A stretch of DNA of 64,000 nucleotides from contig NZ_JAHIAB010000004.1 in NCBI RefSeq assembly GCF_018760365.1, positions 62,001 to 126,000 on the forward strand, read 5' to 3'. The translations under genes were made by a program, and so were the position numbers. The notes below the pieces were generated by a model that saw nothing but the letters and a program-made list of their open reading frames with translations, was not told where the DNA came from and made no database searches. Positions 8,703 to 17,545 of this stretch are shown here, in pieces. Positions within the stretch are counted from its first letter, which is position 1, and each line of letters opens with the position of its first letter. This DNA comes from Pseudooceanicola endophyticus (lineage in GTDB: Bacteria; Pseudomonadota; Alphaproteobacteria; Rhodobacterales; Rhodobacteraceae).

Positions 8703-10097
8703 ATGGTCAGCATCACCAACCACATGCCCACGGCAGAGCTTCAGGCGCTGGACGCGGCGCATCATGTGCACCCGTTCTCGACCAATGCGGGCTTCGCGAC
8801 GAAGGGCGCGCGGGTCATCACCGGTGCCGACGGCTGCTGGCTGAGCGACAGCGAGGGCGAGAAGATCCTGGATGCCATGGCGGGTCTGTGGTGCGTCAAC
8901 ATCGGCTATGGCCGCGACGAGCTGGCCGAGGTCGCCGCCCGCCAGATGAAGGAACTGCCCTATTACAACACCTTCTTCATGACGACCCACGTGCCGGTCA
9001 TCGCGCTGTCGGCAAAGCTTGCGGAACTGGCGCCGGGGGATCTGAACCACGTCATGTATTCCTCCTCGGGGTCGGAGGCGAACGATACCAACCTGCGCAT
9101 CGTGCGCACCTACTGGGCGGAAAAGGGCAAGCCGTCCAAGAAGGTCGTGATCGCGCGCTGGAACGGCTACCACGGCTCTTCCATGGGCTCGGGCAGCCTG
9201 GGCGGCATGAAGTCGATCCATTCGCAGGGCGGTCTGCCGATCCCCGACATCCACCATATCGGCCAGCCCGACTGGTGGTCCGAGGGCGGCGACATGAGCC
9301 CCGAGGACTTTGGCCTGATGCGCGCGCAGGAGCTGGAGCAGGCGATCCTGGAGCTGGGCGAGGACAAGGTTGCCGCCTTCATCGCCGAGCCCGTGCAGGG
9401 GGCTGGCGGCGTGATCATCCCGCCCGCGACCTACTGGCCCGAGATCCAGCGCATCTGCGACAAGTACGAGATCCTGCTGATCGCGGACGAGGTGATCTGC
9501 GGCTTCGGGCGTACCGGAAACTGGTTCGGCTGCCAGACCATGGGGATTCGTCCCGACATCATGACCATCGCCAAGGGTCTGTCCTCGGGTTACCAGCCGA
9601 TCGGTGGCTCGATCCTGTCGGATGAGGTCAACGCGGTGATCGCCGCGACCGAGTTCAACCACGGCTACACCTATTCCGGCCACCCGGTCGCCGCCGCCGT
9701 GGCGCTGGAAAACCTGCGCATCCTCGAAGAGGAAAAGGTGATCGCGCGCCTGCAGGACGACACTGGCCCCTATCTGAAGGAACAGTTCGAATCCCTCGCG
9801 CAGCACCCGATGGTGGGCGAGGCGAAGATCATCGGCGCCATGGGCTCTCTGGCGCTGACGCCGGACAAGGCCACGCGGGCGAAATTCGCCGGCAAGGAAG
9901 GCGCCGTCGGCTTCATGGTGCGCGAGCGCTGCTTCGCCAACAACCTGGTGATGCGCCATGTCGGCGACCGGATGATCATCTCTCCGCCGCTGGTCATTTC
10001 GAAGGCCGAGATCGACACCCTGATCGAACGCGCCTGGAAAAGCCTGGACGAGGGCATGGCACGGGCCAAGGCCGAAGGCATCTTCAAGGCGGCCTGA
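8703..10097 (+). CDS. Putrescine-type omega-aminotransferase (class III, PLP)
   Basis: A 464-residue class III aminotransferase closely matching the SpuC/YgjG-like enzymes that move the amino group of putrescine or other omega-amines to pyruvate. Visible features are SSSGSEANDTNLR (cofactor phosphate binding), LLIADEVICGFGRTG with the pyridine-binding aspartate, and the Schiff-base lysine in TIAKGLSSGYQP at residue 291. It stands alone downstream of its FCD regulator and ends in a strong terminator. With the oxidase and ABC transporter at 2239-7802 it makes a complete uptake-and-deamination set. Beta-alanine or taurine are other possible amines in this family. Confidence 0.88.
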   Translation: MVSITNHMPTAELQALDAAHHVHPFSTNAGFATKGARVITGADGCWLSDSEGEKILDAMAGLWCVNIGYGRDELAEVAARQMKELPYYNTFFMTTHVPVIALSAKLAELAPGDLNHVMYSSSGSEANDTNLRIVRTYWAEKGKPSKKVVIARWNGYHGSSMGSGSLGGMKSIHSQGGLPIPDIHHIGQPDWWSEGGDMSPEDFGLMRAQELEQAILELGEDKVAAFIAEPVQGAGGVIIPPATYWPEIQRICDKYEILLIADEVICGFGRTGNWFGCQTMGIRPDIMTIAKGLSSGYQPIGGSILSDEVNAVIAATEFNHGYTYSGHPVAAAVALENLRILEEEKVIARLQDDTGPYLKEQFESLAQHPMVGEAKIIGAMGSLALTPDKATRAKFAGKEGAVGFMVRERCFANNLVMRHVGDRMIISPPLVISKAEIDTLIERAWKSLDEGMARAKAEGIFKAA

Positions 10098-10120
10098 TCC
10101 CCCGTCCCGAAAGGACCCGC

Positions 10121-10147
10121 AAAGGCCCGGCTCATGCCCGGGCCTTT
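10121..10147 (+). terminator. Rho-independent terminator of the aminotransferase gene
   Basis: Stem AAAGGCCCGG (10121-10130) with CCGGGCCTTT (10138-10147), seven-base loop. Confidence 0.8.
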
Positions 10148-10241
10148 CGCGTTTCGGGGAACCCGGCGCGGGCTTTCGCGTTTGCCTTTCTGCGGAGGAA
10201 CCCCCAGCGGAACGGAAGGACGCCCCTTGAAGGACGACCCA

Positions 10242-11084
10242 ATGGCACAGGATCAGGCAGAAGAGGGCCGCGCGCCCGATGTGGCGGCGCTTGAGGAGCA
10301 GCTGCCCTCGCAGGCGGCGGCGGTCCATGCGGTGATCCGGCGCTCCGGCGAGAAGGAGCTGCGGCGCGAGGTCATGGCGCTGCTGTGGTCGGCGATTGCC
10401 GGCGGCATCACCATGAGCACCTCTTTCCTGGGCCGCGGCGTGCTGATGGCCAACCTGCCGCAGAGCGATTTCGGCTTCCTGATCGATTCCGCCGGCTACA
10501 CGCTGGGCTTCCTCTTCGTGATCGCCGCCGGCCAGCAGCTGTTCACCGAGAACACGGTGACCCCGGTCCTGCCCTTCATGTCGAACCCGACGCGCAAGAA
10601 CCTGGCCTGCCTGCTGCGGCTCTGGGGGGTGGTGCTGCTGGGCAATACCATCGGCGGTGCCATCGCGGCGGCGGTCTTTGCCTGGATGCCGGTCTTCCCC
10701 GGCGACGTGATGCAGAGCTTCGTCAACATCGGCGCCCACATGCTGGAAAAACCCTGGCCGCAGATGCTGGCGGGGGGCGTGATCTCGGGCTGGCTGATCG
10801 CCACAATGGTCTGGGCCATCCATGCCGAGCCCCGCGCCAAGATGCTGCTGGTGTTCCTGGCGACCTATCTGATCGCCATCGGGGAATTCCCGCATGTCAT
10901 CGTCGGCACCATCGAAGCCCTCTTCATGTTGATGCTGGGGCAGGCCAACCTGCTGGATGTTGTGTTTGGCTTCTGGCTGCCGACCCTGATCGGCAACGTG
11001 CTGGGCGGCACCTTCATCTTCGCGCTGATCAGCCATGCCCAGGTGCGCGCCGATGTGGATGCGCCCCGCCGCAAGCGCGCCTGA
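10242..11084 (+). CDS. Formate/nitrite transporter family channel (YfdC-like)
   Basis: A 280-residue membrane protein of the FNT fold with six helices. An acidic, charged N-terminal stretch of about 50 residues precedes the first helix, LLWSAIAGGITMSTSFLGRG, as in the YfdC-type subgroup. Family landmarks are GQQLFTENTVTPVLPFM and GGVISGWLIATMVW, with a late conserved HVIVGTIEALF. FNT proteins pass small anions such as formate, nitrite or hydrosulfide; the YfdC branch has no firmly assigned substrate. The start at 10242 has AAGGA seven bases upstream. It is not obviously part of the polyamine regulon. Confidence 0.85.
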   Translation: MAQDQAEEGRAPDVAALEEQLPSQAAAVHAVIRRSGEKELRREVMALLWSAIAGGITMSTSFLGRGVLMANLPQSDFGFLIDSAGYTLGFLFVIAAGQQLFTENTVTPVLPFMSNPTRKNLACLLRLWGVVLLGNTIGGAIAAAVFAWMPVFPGDVMQSFVNIGAHMLEKPWPQMLAGGVISGWLIATMVWAIHAEPRAKMLLVFLATYLIAIGEFPHVIVGTIEALFMLMLGQANLLDVVFGFWLPTLIGNVLGGTFIFALISHAQVRADVDAPRRKRA

Positions 11085-11096
11085 GGTGCCCGGGCC

Positions 11097-11516
11097 TCAG
11101 CCCGTGCTGTCGGCATCGAAGGCGGCTCGGGCGGCATCGACCTCCTCCATGTGGCGGTAGGTCCAGGCGTAGAGGGCGCGGAACGGCGGCAGCAGCGTCT
11201 CGCCCAGCGGGGTCAGCCCGTACTGGACCGCCACCGGACTGCACGGCAGGACCTCGCGGGTGACCAGCCCGTTGCGCTCCAGCCGGCGCAGGCACTGGGT
11301 CAGGCTTTTCTGGGAAATCCCCTCCAGCGCCCGCTTGATGGCGTTGAAGCGCGCCGGCCCATGGGTCAGCACCGTCAGGATCATCATCGACCACTTGTCG
11401 GCGATCTCGTCCAGCAGCCTGCGCGACGGGCAGTCGGCGGTAAAGGCCTGGGCGCCGCAATGGGTGATCTTTTCCGCCAGCGCGGCGGGCAGGGTGTCTG
11501 GGGCCGTATCGCTCAT
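11097..11516 (-). CDS. HxlR family transcriptional regulator
   Basis: A 139-residue winged-helix protein. The HxlR pattern is clear: the N-terminal cysteine block DCPSRRLLDEIADKW, the helix-turn-helix FNAIKRALEGISQKSLTQ and LRRLERNGLVTREV. The DCP cysteine corresponds to the reactive cysteine of redox-sensing members (YodB, HypR), and C87 or its neighbour in the PCSP segment offers a second thiol. It faces an Old Yellow Enzyme gene divergently, which suggests sensing of an electrophile or quinone and control of that enzyme. The start at 11516 is preferred to an upstream frame start at 11567, which would run into the shared promoter. Confidence 0.88.
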   Translation of the reverse strand: MSDTAPDTLPAALAEKITHCGAQAFTADCPSRRLLDEIADKWSMMILTVLTHGPARFNAIKRALEGISQKSLTQCLRRLERNGLVTREVLPCSPVAVQYGLTPLGETLLPPFRALYAWTYRHMEEVDAARAAFDADSTG

Positions 11517-11560
11517 GGGCCGGTTACCTCGAAGTGACCTGGTGCATCCATGGTGCCTCA

Positions 11561-11588
11561 TTGACACCTGGTATCCGAAATATACCTT
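11561..11588 (+). promoter_or_regulatory. Promoter and inverted repeat between hxlR-type and OYE genes
   Basis: TTGACA (11561-11566) is followed by the inverted repeat GGTAT-N7-ATACC (11570-11586), which covers the expected -10 position (TACCTT, 11583-11588). A bound HxlR protein would repress the OYE gene and could autoregulate. Confidence 0.5.
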
Positions 11589-11635
11589 GTGTCCGCCAAA
11601 CAGTCACGCCGCACCGCGGCAGAACGGAGAGAGTC

Positions 11636-12745
11636 ATGAGCGCGACTACCGACACGCTGTTCCGTCCCTTCACCTACAAGGGGCTTTCGCTGAAGAACCG
11701 GATCGTCATGGCGCCGATGACCCGGGGCATGGCCCCCGAGGGGATCCCCGCAGAGCCCAATGCCGCCTATTACCGGCGCCGGGCCGAACATGACGTCGGC
11801 CTGATCCTGTCCGAGGGCACGGTGATCGACCGCCCCGCCTCGCGCAACCTGCCGGGCATTCCCTTCTTCCACGGCGCGGCGCTGGACGGCTGGAAGCAGG
11901 TGATCGACGCGGTCCATGCCGCCGGCGGCAAGATGGGCCCGCAGATCTGGCACACCGGCTCCACCCGTGGCGGCGAATGGGAGCCCGAGGCCCCCGTCGA
12001 AAGCCCCTCGGGCTTGGTCGGTCCCGGCGATCCGCGCGGCGTCACCATGAGCGAGGCCGATATCGAGGCCACCATCGCCGCCTTCGCCCAGGCCGCCGCG
12101 GATGCCAAGCGCCTCGGCTTCGACGTGGCCGAGATCCACGGCGCCCACGGCTACCTGATCGACCAGTTCTTCTGGTCGGGCACCAACCTGCGCAGCGATG
12201 CCTGGGGCGGCCCGACCATCGAAGCGCGCTCGCGCTTCGGGATCGAGGTCGTCAAGGCCGTGCGCGCCGCCGTCGGCCCGGACTTCCCCATCGTGATGCG
12301 CCTGTCGCAGTGGAAACAGCAGGACTACACCGTCAAGCTGGCCTCCGACCCCGCCGAGATGGAGCGCTGGCTGCAGCCGCTGGTCGAGGCCGGCGTCGAC
12401 ATTCTGCACTGCTCGCAGCGCCGCTTCTGGGAGCCCGAGTTCCCCGAACTCGACGGCGAGGCCGGGCTGAACTTTGCCGGCTGGGCCAAGAAGATCACCG
12501 GCGTGCCGACGATCTCGGTGGGCTCGGTCGGTCTTTCGGGCGAATTCCTCGCCGCCTTCGGCGGTGCGGGCTCCGAGGTCACGCCCCTCGACAAGCTGCT
12601 GACCCGTATGGAGAAGGACGAGTTCGACCTGATCGCCGTCGGCCGCGCCCTGCTTTCCGACCCGGCCTGGGTCTCCAAGGTGAAGGCGGGTCAGGCCGAC
12701 CAGCTGAAAGGTTTCGCCGCCCGGGACCTCGCGGAACTGGTGTGA
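11636..12745 (+). CDS. NADH:flavin oxidoreductase, Old Yellow Enzyme family
   Basis: A 369-residue TIM-barrel flavoenzyme that reduces activated double bonds of electrophiles such as enones, quinones or nitro-esters with NAD(P)H. Motifs are LKNRIVMAPMTRGMA (flavin binding), the IHGAHGYLIDQFFW block with the substrate-binding His pair region, RLSQWK, and the C-terminal TISVGSVGLS and DLIAVGRALLSDP that hold the flavin phosphate. ATG 11636 follows GGAGAG. The gene is divergent from an HxlR regulator, which fits a detoxification unit. The exact substrate cannot be told from sequence. Confidence 0.9.
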   Translation: MSATTDTLFRPFTYKGLSLKNRIVMAPMTRGMAPEGIPAEPNAAYYRRRAEHDVGLILSEGTVIDRPASRNLPGIPFFHGAALDGWKQVIDAVHAAGGKMGPQIWHTGSTRGGEWEPEAPVESPSGLVGPGDPRGVTMSEADIEATIAAFAQAAADAKRLGFDVAEIHGAHGYLIDQFFWSGTNLRSDAWGGPTIEARSRFGIEVVKAVRAAVGPDFPIVMRLSQWKQQDYTVKLASDPAEMERWLQPLVEAGVDILHCSQRRFWEPEFPELDGEAGLNFAGWAKKITGVPTISVGSVGLSGEFLAAFGGAGSEVTPLDKLLTRMEKDEFDLIAVGRALLSDPAWVSKVKAGQADQLKGFAARDLAELV

Positions 12746-12750
12746 TCCAT

Positions 12751-12786
12751 TCCGCCTCCGGCGGGCATATTTGAAGAAAGATGAAA
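12751..12786 (+). repeat. Interspersed intergenic repeat, copy 3a (short form)
   Basis: TCCGCCTCCGGCGGGCATAT then TTGAAGAAAGATGAAA, beginning just after the OYE stop codon. Confidence 0.75.
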
Positions 12787-12811
12787 CGGGCGGGGGCGCC
12801 GCGCTCCCGCC

Positions 12812-12876
12812 CATTTTCTTGTTTCAAATACCTCGGGGGAGTCTTCCGCAGGAAGACGGGGGGCAGAGCCCCCTCC
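12812..12876 (-). repeat. Interspersed intergenic repeat, copy 3b
   Basis: On the minus strand: a GGGGGCTCTGCCCCC-type hairpin, a GTCTTCCTGCGGAAGAC hairpin, TCCCCCGAGGTATTT and a GAAACAAGAAAATGG tail. It is the same subtype as copy 1, and follows ilvE in its direction of transcription. Confidence 0.75.
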
Positions 12877-12893
12877 CACGGCGGGAAACGAAA

Positions 12894-12919
12894 AAGGCCC
12901 GCCGTTTCGGGCGGGCCTT
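12894..12919 (-). terminator. Rho-independent terminator of ilvE
   Basis: Stem AAGGCCCGCC (12894-12903) with GGCGGGCCTT (12910-12919). On the minus strand it is followed by a five-T run. Confidence 0.8.
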
Positions 12920-12941
12920 CCTGATCCCTCTGGTGCGGCGC

Positions 12942-13808
12942 TCAGGCGCGGACCAGTTTCTCGTAGCTGGCGACGGCATCCTTGACCAGGGCGCCCACTT
13001 CGAAGTGGTAGTCGCCGATCTGGGCCACCGGGGTCACTTCGGCGGCGGTGCCGGTCAGCCAGCACTGCTCGAAGCTTTCCAGCTCGTAGGGCTCGATATG
13101 GCGTTCCCAGACACGGATGCCCTTTTCCTTCAGCATGGCGATCACGGTCTGGCGGGTGATCCCGTTCAGGAAGCAGTCGGCCAGGGGCGTGTGCACTTCA
13201 CCATCCTTCACGAAGAAGATGTTGGCGCCGGTGCATTCGGCCACGTAGCCGCGGTAATCCATGAACAGCGCATCCGAGCAGCCCTTGGCTTCGGCCTCGT
13301 GCTTGGACATGGTGCAGATCATGTAAAGACCGGCGGCCTTGGCATGCACGGGGATGGTTTCCGGCGACGGGCGCTTCCACTTCGCGATGTCGAGCTTGGC
13401 GCCCTTCATCTTCGCGTCACCGTAGTAGTTGCCCCATTCCCAGCCGGCGATTGCCAGCCGCACCGGGTTCTTCTTCGACGAGACGCCCATGTCCTCGCCG
13501 GCACCGCGCCAGGCCACGGCGCGGACATAGGCGTCCTTCCAGCCGTTGGCTTCCAGCATGGCATATTTCGCCGCCTCAATCTCCTCGACGGAGTAGGGGA
13601 TCTCGAAGTCGAGCAGATTGGCCGAGGCCTTCAGCCGCTTGGAGTGCTCGACGCCCTTGAAGATCTTGCCGTTGTAGCAGCGCTCGCCTTCGAAAACGGA
13701 GGAGGCGTAATGCAGGGCGTGGGTCAGCAGGTGTACGTTGGCATCGCGCCAGTCCACCAGTTTGCCGTCCATCCAGATCTTGCCGTCGCGGTCCTCATAG
13801 GAACTCAT
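12942..13808 (-). CDS. ilvE: Branched-chain amino acid aminotransferase
   Basis: A 288-residue class IV PLP aminotransferase that transfers the amino group between glutamate and the 2-oxo acids of leucine, isoleucine and valine. Visible motifs are THALHYASSVFEGERCYNG near residues 28-45, the Schiff-base region VHAKAAGLY, the class IV signature block GYVAECTGANIFFVKDG and the C-terminal WLTGTAAEVTPV. The ATG at 13808 has a perfect AGGAGG upstream, so the longer open frame to 13838 is not used. The gene is divergent from petP, and an inverted repeat GTCCG-GAT-CGGAC lies between them. Confidence 0.92.
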   Translation of the reverse strand: MSSYEDRDGKIWMDGKLVDWRDANVHLLTHALHYASSVFEGERCYNGKIFKGVEHSKRLKASANLLDFEIPYSVEEIEAAKYAMLEANGWKDAYVRAVAWRGAGEDMGVSSKKNPVRLAIAGWEWGNYYGDAKMKGAKLDIAKWKRPSPETIPVHAKAAGLYMICTMSKHEAEAKGCSDALFMDYRGYVAECTGANIFFVKDGEVHTPLADCFLNGITRQTVIAMLKEKGIRVWERHIEPYELESFEQCWLTGTAAEVTPVAQIGDYHFEVGALVKDAVASYEKLVRA

Positions 13809-13854
13809 CGCGAACCTCCTGACATCTAATTTTTCCATATGTTGCGCTTGAAAC

Positions 13855-13867
13855 GTCCGGATCGGAC
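13855..13867. promoter_or_regulatory. Inverted repeat in the ilvE-petP divergent region
   Basis: GTCCG-GAT-CGGAC, a perfect 5+3+5 palindrome. It could be an operator for the MarR-type PetP or another regulator. I see no second copy in the window. Confidence 0.35.
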
Positions 13868-14020
13868 AGAATATTTCGTCAACGCGGGTGCTACCTAGTC
13901 CTTGATTCTTGGAATGTCAACAAGCCTGACTTATTTTCACGCCCGTCCTTGTCCCCCCCGGGCTTGCGCGGATAGACTGAAAGGCACCACGCAGACCGCA
14001 GCCGAGGGGGAAGGGGACGC

Positions 14021-14514
14021 ATGTCGGATACGCAGGTGGGAGACTCGCTGCTCTTCCTGACGGATGAGCAGCTCCGCCAGGGGATCGAGGCCGTCTTCTT
14101 CGCCTATCAGGGATTCACCGCCGCCCCGGACCTGGTGCTAGAGGGCACCCAGTACGGGCGCGCCCATCACCGGGCGCTGCATTTCATCGCCCGGGCCGAG
14201 GGGATGAAGGTCACCCGGCTGCTGACCATTCTCGGCGTCACCAAGCAGAGCCTCAACCGGGTGCTGCGCACCCTGATCGAGGACGGGCTGGTCGAAAGCC
14301 GGGTCGGGCGCGCCGACAAGCGTGAACGCCATCTCTTCCTCACGCCCGAGGGGGCGGCGCTGGAATCGCGCCTGTCGGGGGCGCAGCGCAAGCGCATGCG
14401 CGCCGCCTATCGCCAGGCCGGCCCCGAGGCCGTCGCCGGCTTTCGCCAGGTGCTCGAGGCGCTGATGGACCCCGAACAGCACCGCACCTACATGTCGCTC
14501 AGGGAAGGCAAGTC

Positions 14515-14518
<4 letters not shown>
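14021..14518 (+). CDS. petP: MarR family regulator, PetP-like
   Basis: A 165-residue MarR-type winged-helix protein, with LLTILGVTKQSLNRVLRTL as the recognition helix and LVESRVGRADKRERHLFLT as the wing. Its stop overlaps the start of an OmpR-type response regulator by four bases. This exact MarR-plus-response-regulator pair is the petP-petR arrangement described in Rhodobacter capsulatus, where both are needed for cytochrome bc1 gene expression and growth. No histidine kinase gene is attached, as in that system. The start at 14021 follows AAGGGGAC. The function is transferred by family and gene order. Confidence 0.82.
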
Positions 14519-15231
<713 letters not shown>

Positions 15232-15245
15232 GCGCCCCGGCTCTT

Positions 15246-15278
15246 CATCATCTGGCCATAAATATCCCCGCCGGAGGC
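15246..15278 (-). repeat. Interspersed intergenic repeat, copy 4 (short form)
   Basis: On the minus strand it reads GCCTCCGGCGGGGATATTTA then TGGCCAGATGATG. It sits in the 74-base convergent gap between petR and the kinase-like gene. Confidence 0.75.
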
Positions 15279-15305
15279 CTCCCCGTCCCGGGGCCGCTCC
15301 GACGC

Positions 15306-16265
15306 TCAGACCGACAGGCGCTGGCGCAGATCCGCCAGCAGCCCCTCGGCCATCTCCCGGGCATGGGAGATCCGCGCTTCGGGCAGGCCCGGATGCTCCG
15401 GGCGCGCCAGCAGCTCGTGGCACAGGAAGAAGGGCAGGTCGCCCTCGCGTTCCACCGCGTCCAGGCCGAAGGCGCTGGCAAACGCCTCGAGCCCGCCGGC
15501 ATCCACCCCGTAGCGCCGCCGCCCCGAGGGCAGCAGGCCGCGCCGGGCATTGTGCACAAGAAAGCGTGCGATGTCGCGGCAGACCGGGGCCACAGCCTTC
15601 CCGCCCAGGTCGATCCCCCACAGCGCCCCGGGCGTCAGCAACAGGTTGCCGGCGTGGAAATCGCCGTGCCCCAGGCTGACCCGCCATTCCGCCCCCTCGC
15701 CGCGCAGCGCCCGGGACAGCTGGTGCATCCGTCTCAGCACCTGGGTTTCGACGGCGATCAGCGCGGGATGGCCCTGGCGGGCCAGCCCGGCCTCGGCACG
15801 GCTGCGCCAGGGGCGGCGGTTGGCCGGGCGCAGGCGTTCCCCGGGGGCGGCATGGGCACGCAGCCAGCCGGCGGCGCGGGTCTGCAACGCATGGCGCGCG
15901 GCATCGTCCCCGGCCCACATCGCCGCCAGCAGCGAGGATCCGGCAACGAAGGCCGTCACGCTGGCCTCGCCCGCGCCCAGCAGCGCCAGCGGCTCCGGCA
16001 CCCGGAACGGCCCGCCGTCCATGTAGGCGCGCACCCGGCGCAGCTCCTCGAAACGGGCCGCCAGCCCCGCCTCGGGCCCCAGCCCCAGGTGAAAGACGCA
16101 GGCCTGCCCCTGCCAGTCCCCCGCCAGCACCGCACGCTGCGCGGGCACCAGCTTCAGCACGGCGCCCGCCGTGCCCCGCCCGGCCAGCAGGATCTCCAGC
16201 CGGGCGCGGGCGCGGGCCTCCTCCTGCGGGTGCCGGCCGGGGGCATGTTCGCCGAGAATGCTCAT
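15306..16265 (-). CDS. Phosphotransferase of the APH/choline kinase fold
   Basis: A 319-residue protein with the catalytic core of aminoglycoside phosphotransferase-like kinases: the Brenner-type motif LGHGDFHAGNLLL and, 15 residues on, the metal-binding IDLGGKAV in place of the usual IDFDxA. The N-terminal lobe is recognisable only loosely (GTAGAVLKLVPAQRAVL with a candidate ATP-binding lysine). The family phosphorylates small molecules as different as choline, thiamine, homoserine and antibiotics, and the substrate is not indicated here. The start at 16265 is divergent from xseB. The open frame continues upstream to 17438 across xseB and ispA and that extension is not coding. Confidence 0.72.
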   Translation of the reverse strand: MSILGEHAPGRHPQEEARARARLEILLAGRGTAGAVLKLVPAQRAVLAGDWQGQACVFHLGLGPEAGLAARFEELRRVRAYMDGGPFRVPEPLALLGAGEASVTAFVAGSSLLAAMWAGDDAARHALQTRAAGWLRAHAAPGERLRPANRRPWRSRAEAGLARQGHPALIAVETQVLRRMHQLSRALRGEGAEWRVSLGHGDFHAGNLLLTPGALWGIDLGGKAVAPVCRDIARFLVHNARRGLLPSGRRRYGVDAGGLEAFASAFGLDAVEREGDLPFFLCHELLARPEHPGLPEARISHAREMAEGLLADLRQRLSV

Positions 16266-16397
16266 TCCGGCAGCATCTCTCCGGGATGCCGTTGCGTCAA
16301 TCTCGGGCGCGGGCCGGCACCGCGCCCGATTGAACCCCGACCGCCCCCCGGATAAGGTGCGCCCGATCCGAATGCCCGACGACCCCCGGAGGCCCAG

Positions 16398-16640
16398 ATG
16401 AGCGATACCCCCACGTCCGACCTTTCCTTCGAAGCCGCGATGCGGGAGCTGGAGGCGGTGGTCGGCCAGCTCGAACGCGGCGACGTCGAGCTGGAAGCGT
16501 CGATCAAGCTCTACGAGCGCGGCGCCGAGCTGAAGAAACACTGCGAGAAGAAGCTCGCGGAGGCCGAGGAGAAGGTCGCCGCGATCACCCTCGACGGTGA
16601 GGGCGCCCCGGCCGGGCTGAAGCCGGTCGAAGGGCTGTAA
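16398..16640 (+). CDS. xseB: Exodeoxyribonuclease VII small subunit
   Basis: An 80-residue, strongly charged helical protein with the family core SFEAAMRELEAVVGQLERGD and the following ELEASIKLYERGAELKKHCE. It joins XseA to form the exonuclease that digests single-stranded DNA in either direction. GGAGG lies six bases before the ATG. It is followed after three bases by ispA and then dxs, the usual arrangement in alphaproteobacteria; the co-transcription with isoprenoid genes has no known functional reason. Confidence 0.95.
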   Translation: MSDTPTSDLSFEAAMRELEAVVGQLERGDVELEASIKLYERGAELKKHCEKKLAEAEEKVAAITLDGEGAPAGLKPVEGL

Positions 16641-16643
16641 CAG

Positions 16644-17504
16644 GTGTTTGCCACCGCACTCGCAGAGGCCGCCGACGCGGTCACCTCGCATCTGGACCGC
16701 CGCCTGGCGGGCTTCGGCGGGGAAGTGGGCCATGCCATGCGCTATGCTGCCGGAGGCGGCAAGCGGCTGCGGGCCTTCCTGGTGCTGGAAAGCGCGCGCC
16801 TGCACGACGTGGCGCCCGCAGCCGCGCTGGATGCCGCCGCCGCGATCGAGGCGGTGCATGCCTATTCGCTGGTCCATGACGACCTGCCGGCAATGGATGA
16901 CGACGACCTGCGTCGCGGCCTGCCGACGGTGCATGTGAAATGGGACGAGGCGACGGCGATCCTGGTGGGCGACGCGCTGCAGACCGTGGCCTTCGAATGG
17001 CTGGCCGGGGCCCAGCTGGACGCCACCCGCAAGGCCGAACTGATCCTGCGGATGGCGCGCGCCGCCGGCGGGCAGGGGATGGTTCTGGGGCAGGCGCTTG
17101 ATATTGCGGCGGAAACCGCAGCCGTGCCGCTGGACCTGCCGGAAATCAAGCGGCTTCAGGCCCTCAAGACCGGGGCGCTGTTCGAATGGTCCGCCACCGC
17201 CGGCCCGGTGATGGCGGGGGCAGATCCGGCGCCGCTGGCGCGTTACGCGGCGGGGCTGGGCCTTGCCTTCCAGATCGCCGACGACATCTTGGACATCGAG
17301 GGGGACGAGGCCCAGACCGGCAAGCGCGTCGGCAAGGATGCCGAGGCCGGCAAGGCGACCTTCGTGTCGCTGATGGGCCTTGAACCGGCCCGTGCCGAGG
17401 CCACCCGCCTGGTCGAAGATGCCTGCGAGGCGCTTCATCCCTATGGAGCACTTGCGGAAAACTTGCGGGAGGCCGCGCGCTTCGTTATCTCCCGCCGCAG
17501 CTGA
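16644..17504 (+). CDS. ispA: Farnesyl diphosphate synthase (geranyltranstransferase)
   Basis: A 286-residue short-chain polyprenyl synthase that condenses isopentenyl diphosphate with DMAPP and GPP to give farnesyl diphosphate. The first aspartate-rich motif is [10 protein letters not shown] (D79, D80, D85) and the second is FQIADDILD in the C-terminal third; GGGKRLR (residues 37-43) binds the diphosphate. Two aromatic-poor residues before the first motif (YSLVHDD) fit a short product. Translation starts at a GTG three bases after the xseB stop, so expression is coupled. It supplies precursors for quinones, hopanoids and, if present, carotenoids or bacteriochlorophyll. Confidence 0.93.
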   Translation: MFATALAEAADAVTSHLDRRLAGFGGEVGHAMRYAAGGGKRLRAFLVLESARLHDVAPAAALDAAAAIEAVHAYSLVHDDLPAMDDDDLRRGLPTVHVKWDEATAILVGDALQTVAFEWLAGAQLDATRKAELILRMARAAGGQGMVLGQALDIAAETAAVPLDLPEIKRLQALKTGALFEWSATAGPVMAGADPAPLARYAAGLGLAFQIADDILDIEGDEAQTGKRVGKDAEAGKATFVSLMGLEPARAEATRLVEDACEALHPYGALAENLREAARFVISRRS

Positions 17505-17545
17505 ATAAGGCCGGTGCGCGGCACGGCGCCCGGCAGGAGAGCACG

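Noticed and set aside
7857..11036. A very long open frame of more than 1000 codons on the minus strand
   Set aside because: It lies antisense to the clearly recognisable regulator, aminotransferase and FNT genes; its translation is Gln/His/Arg/Gly-rich with no domain, as expected from the complement of GC-rich coding DNA.
15306..17438. N-terminal extension of the APH-type kinase by nearly 400 residues
   Set aside because: The extension runs antisense through xseB and ispA, and homology to the kinase family starts only after the ATG at 16265.
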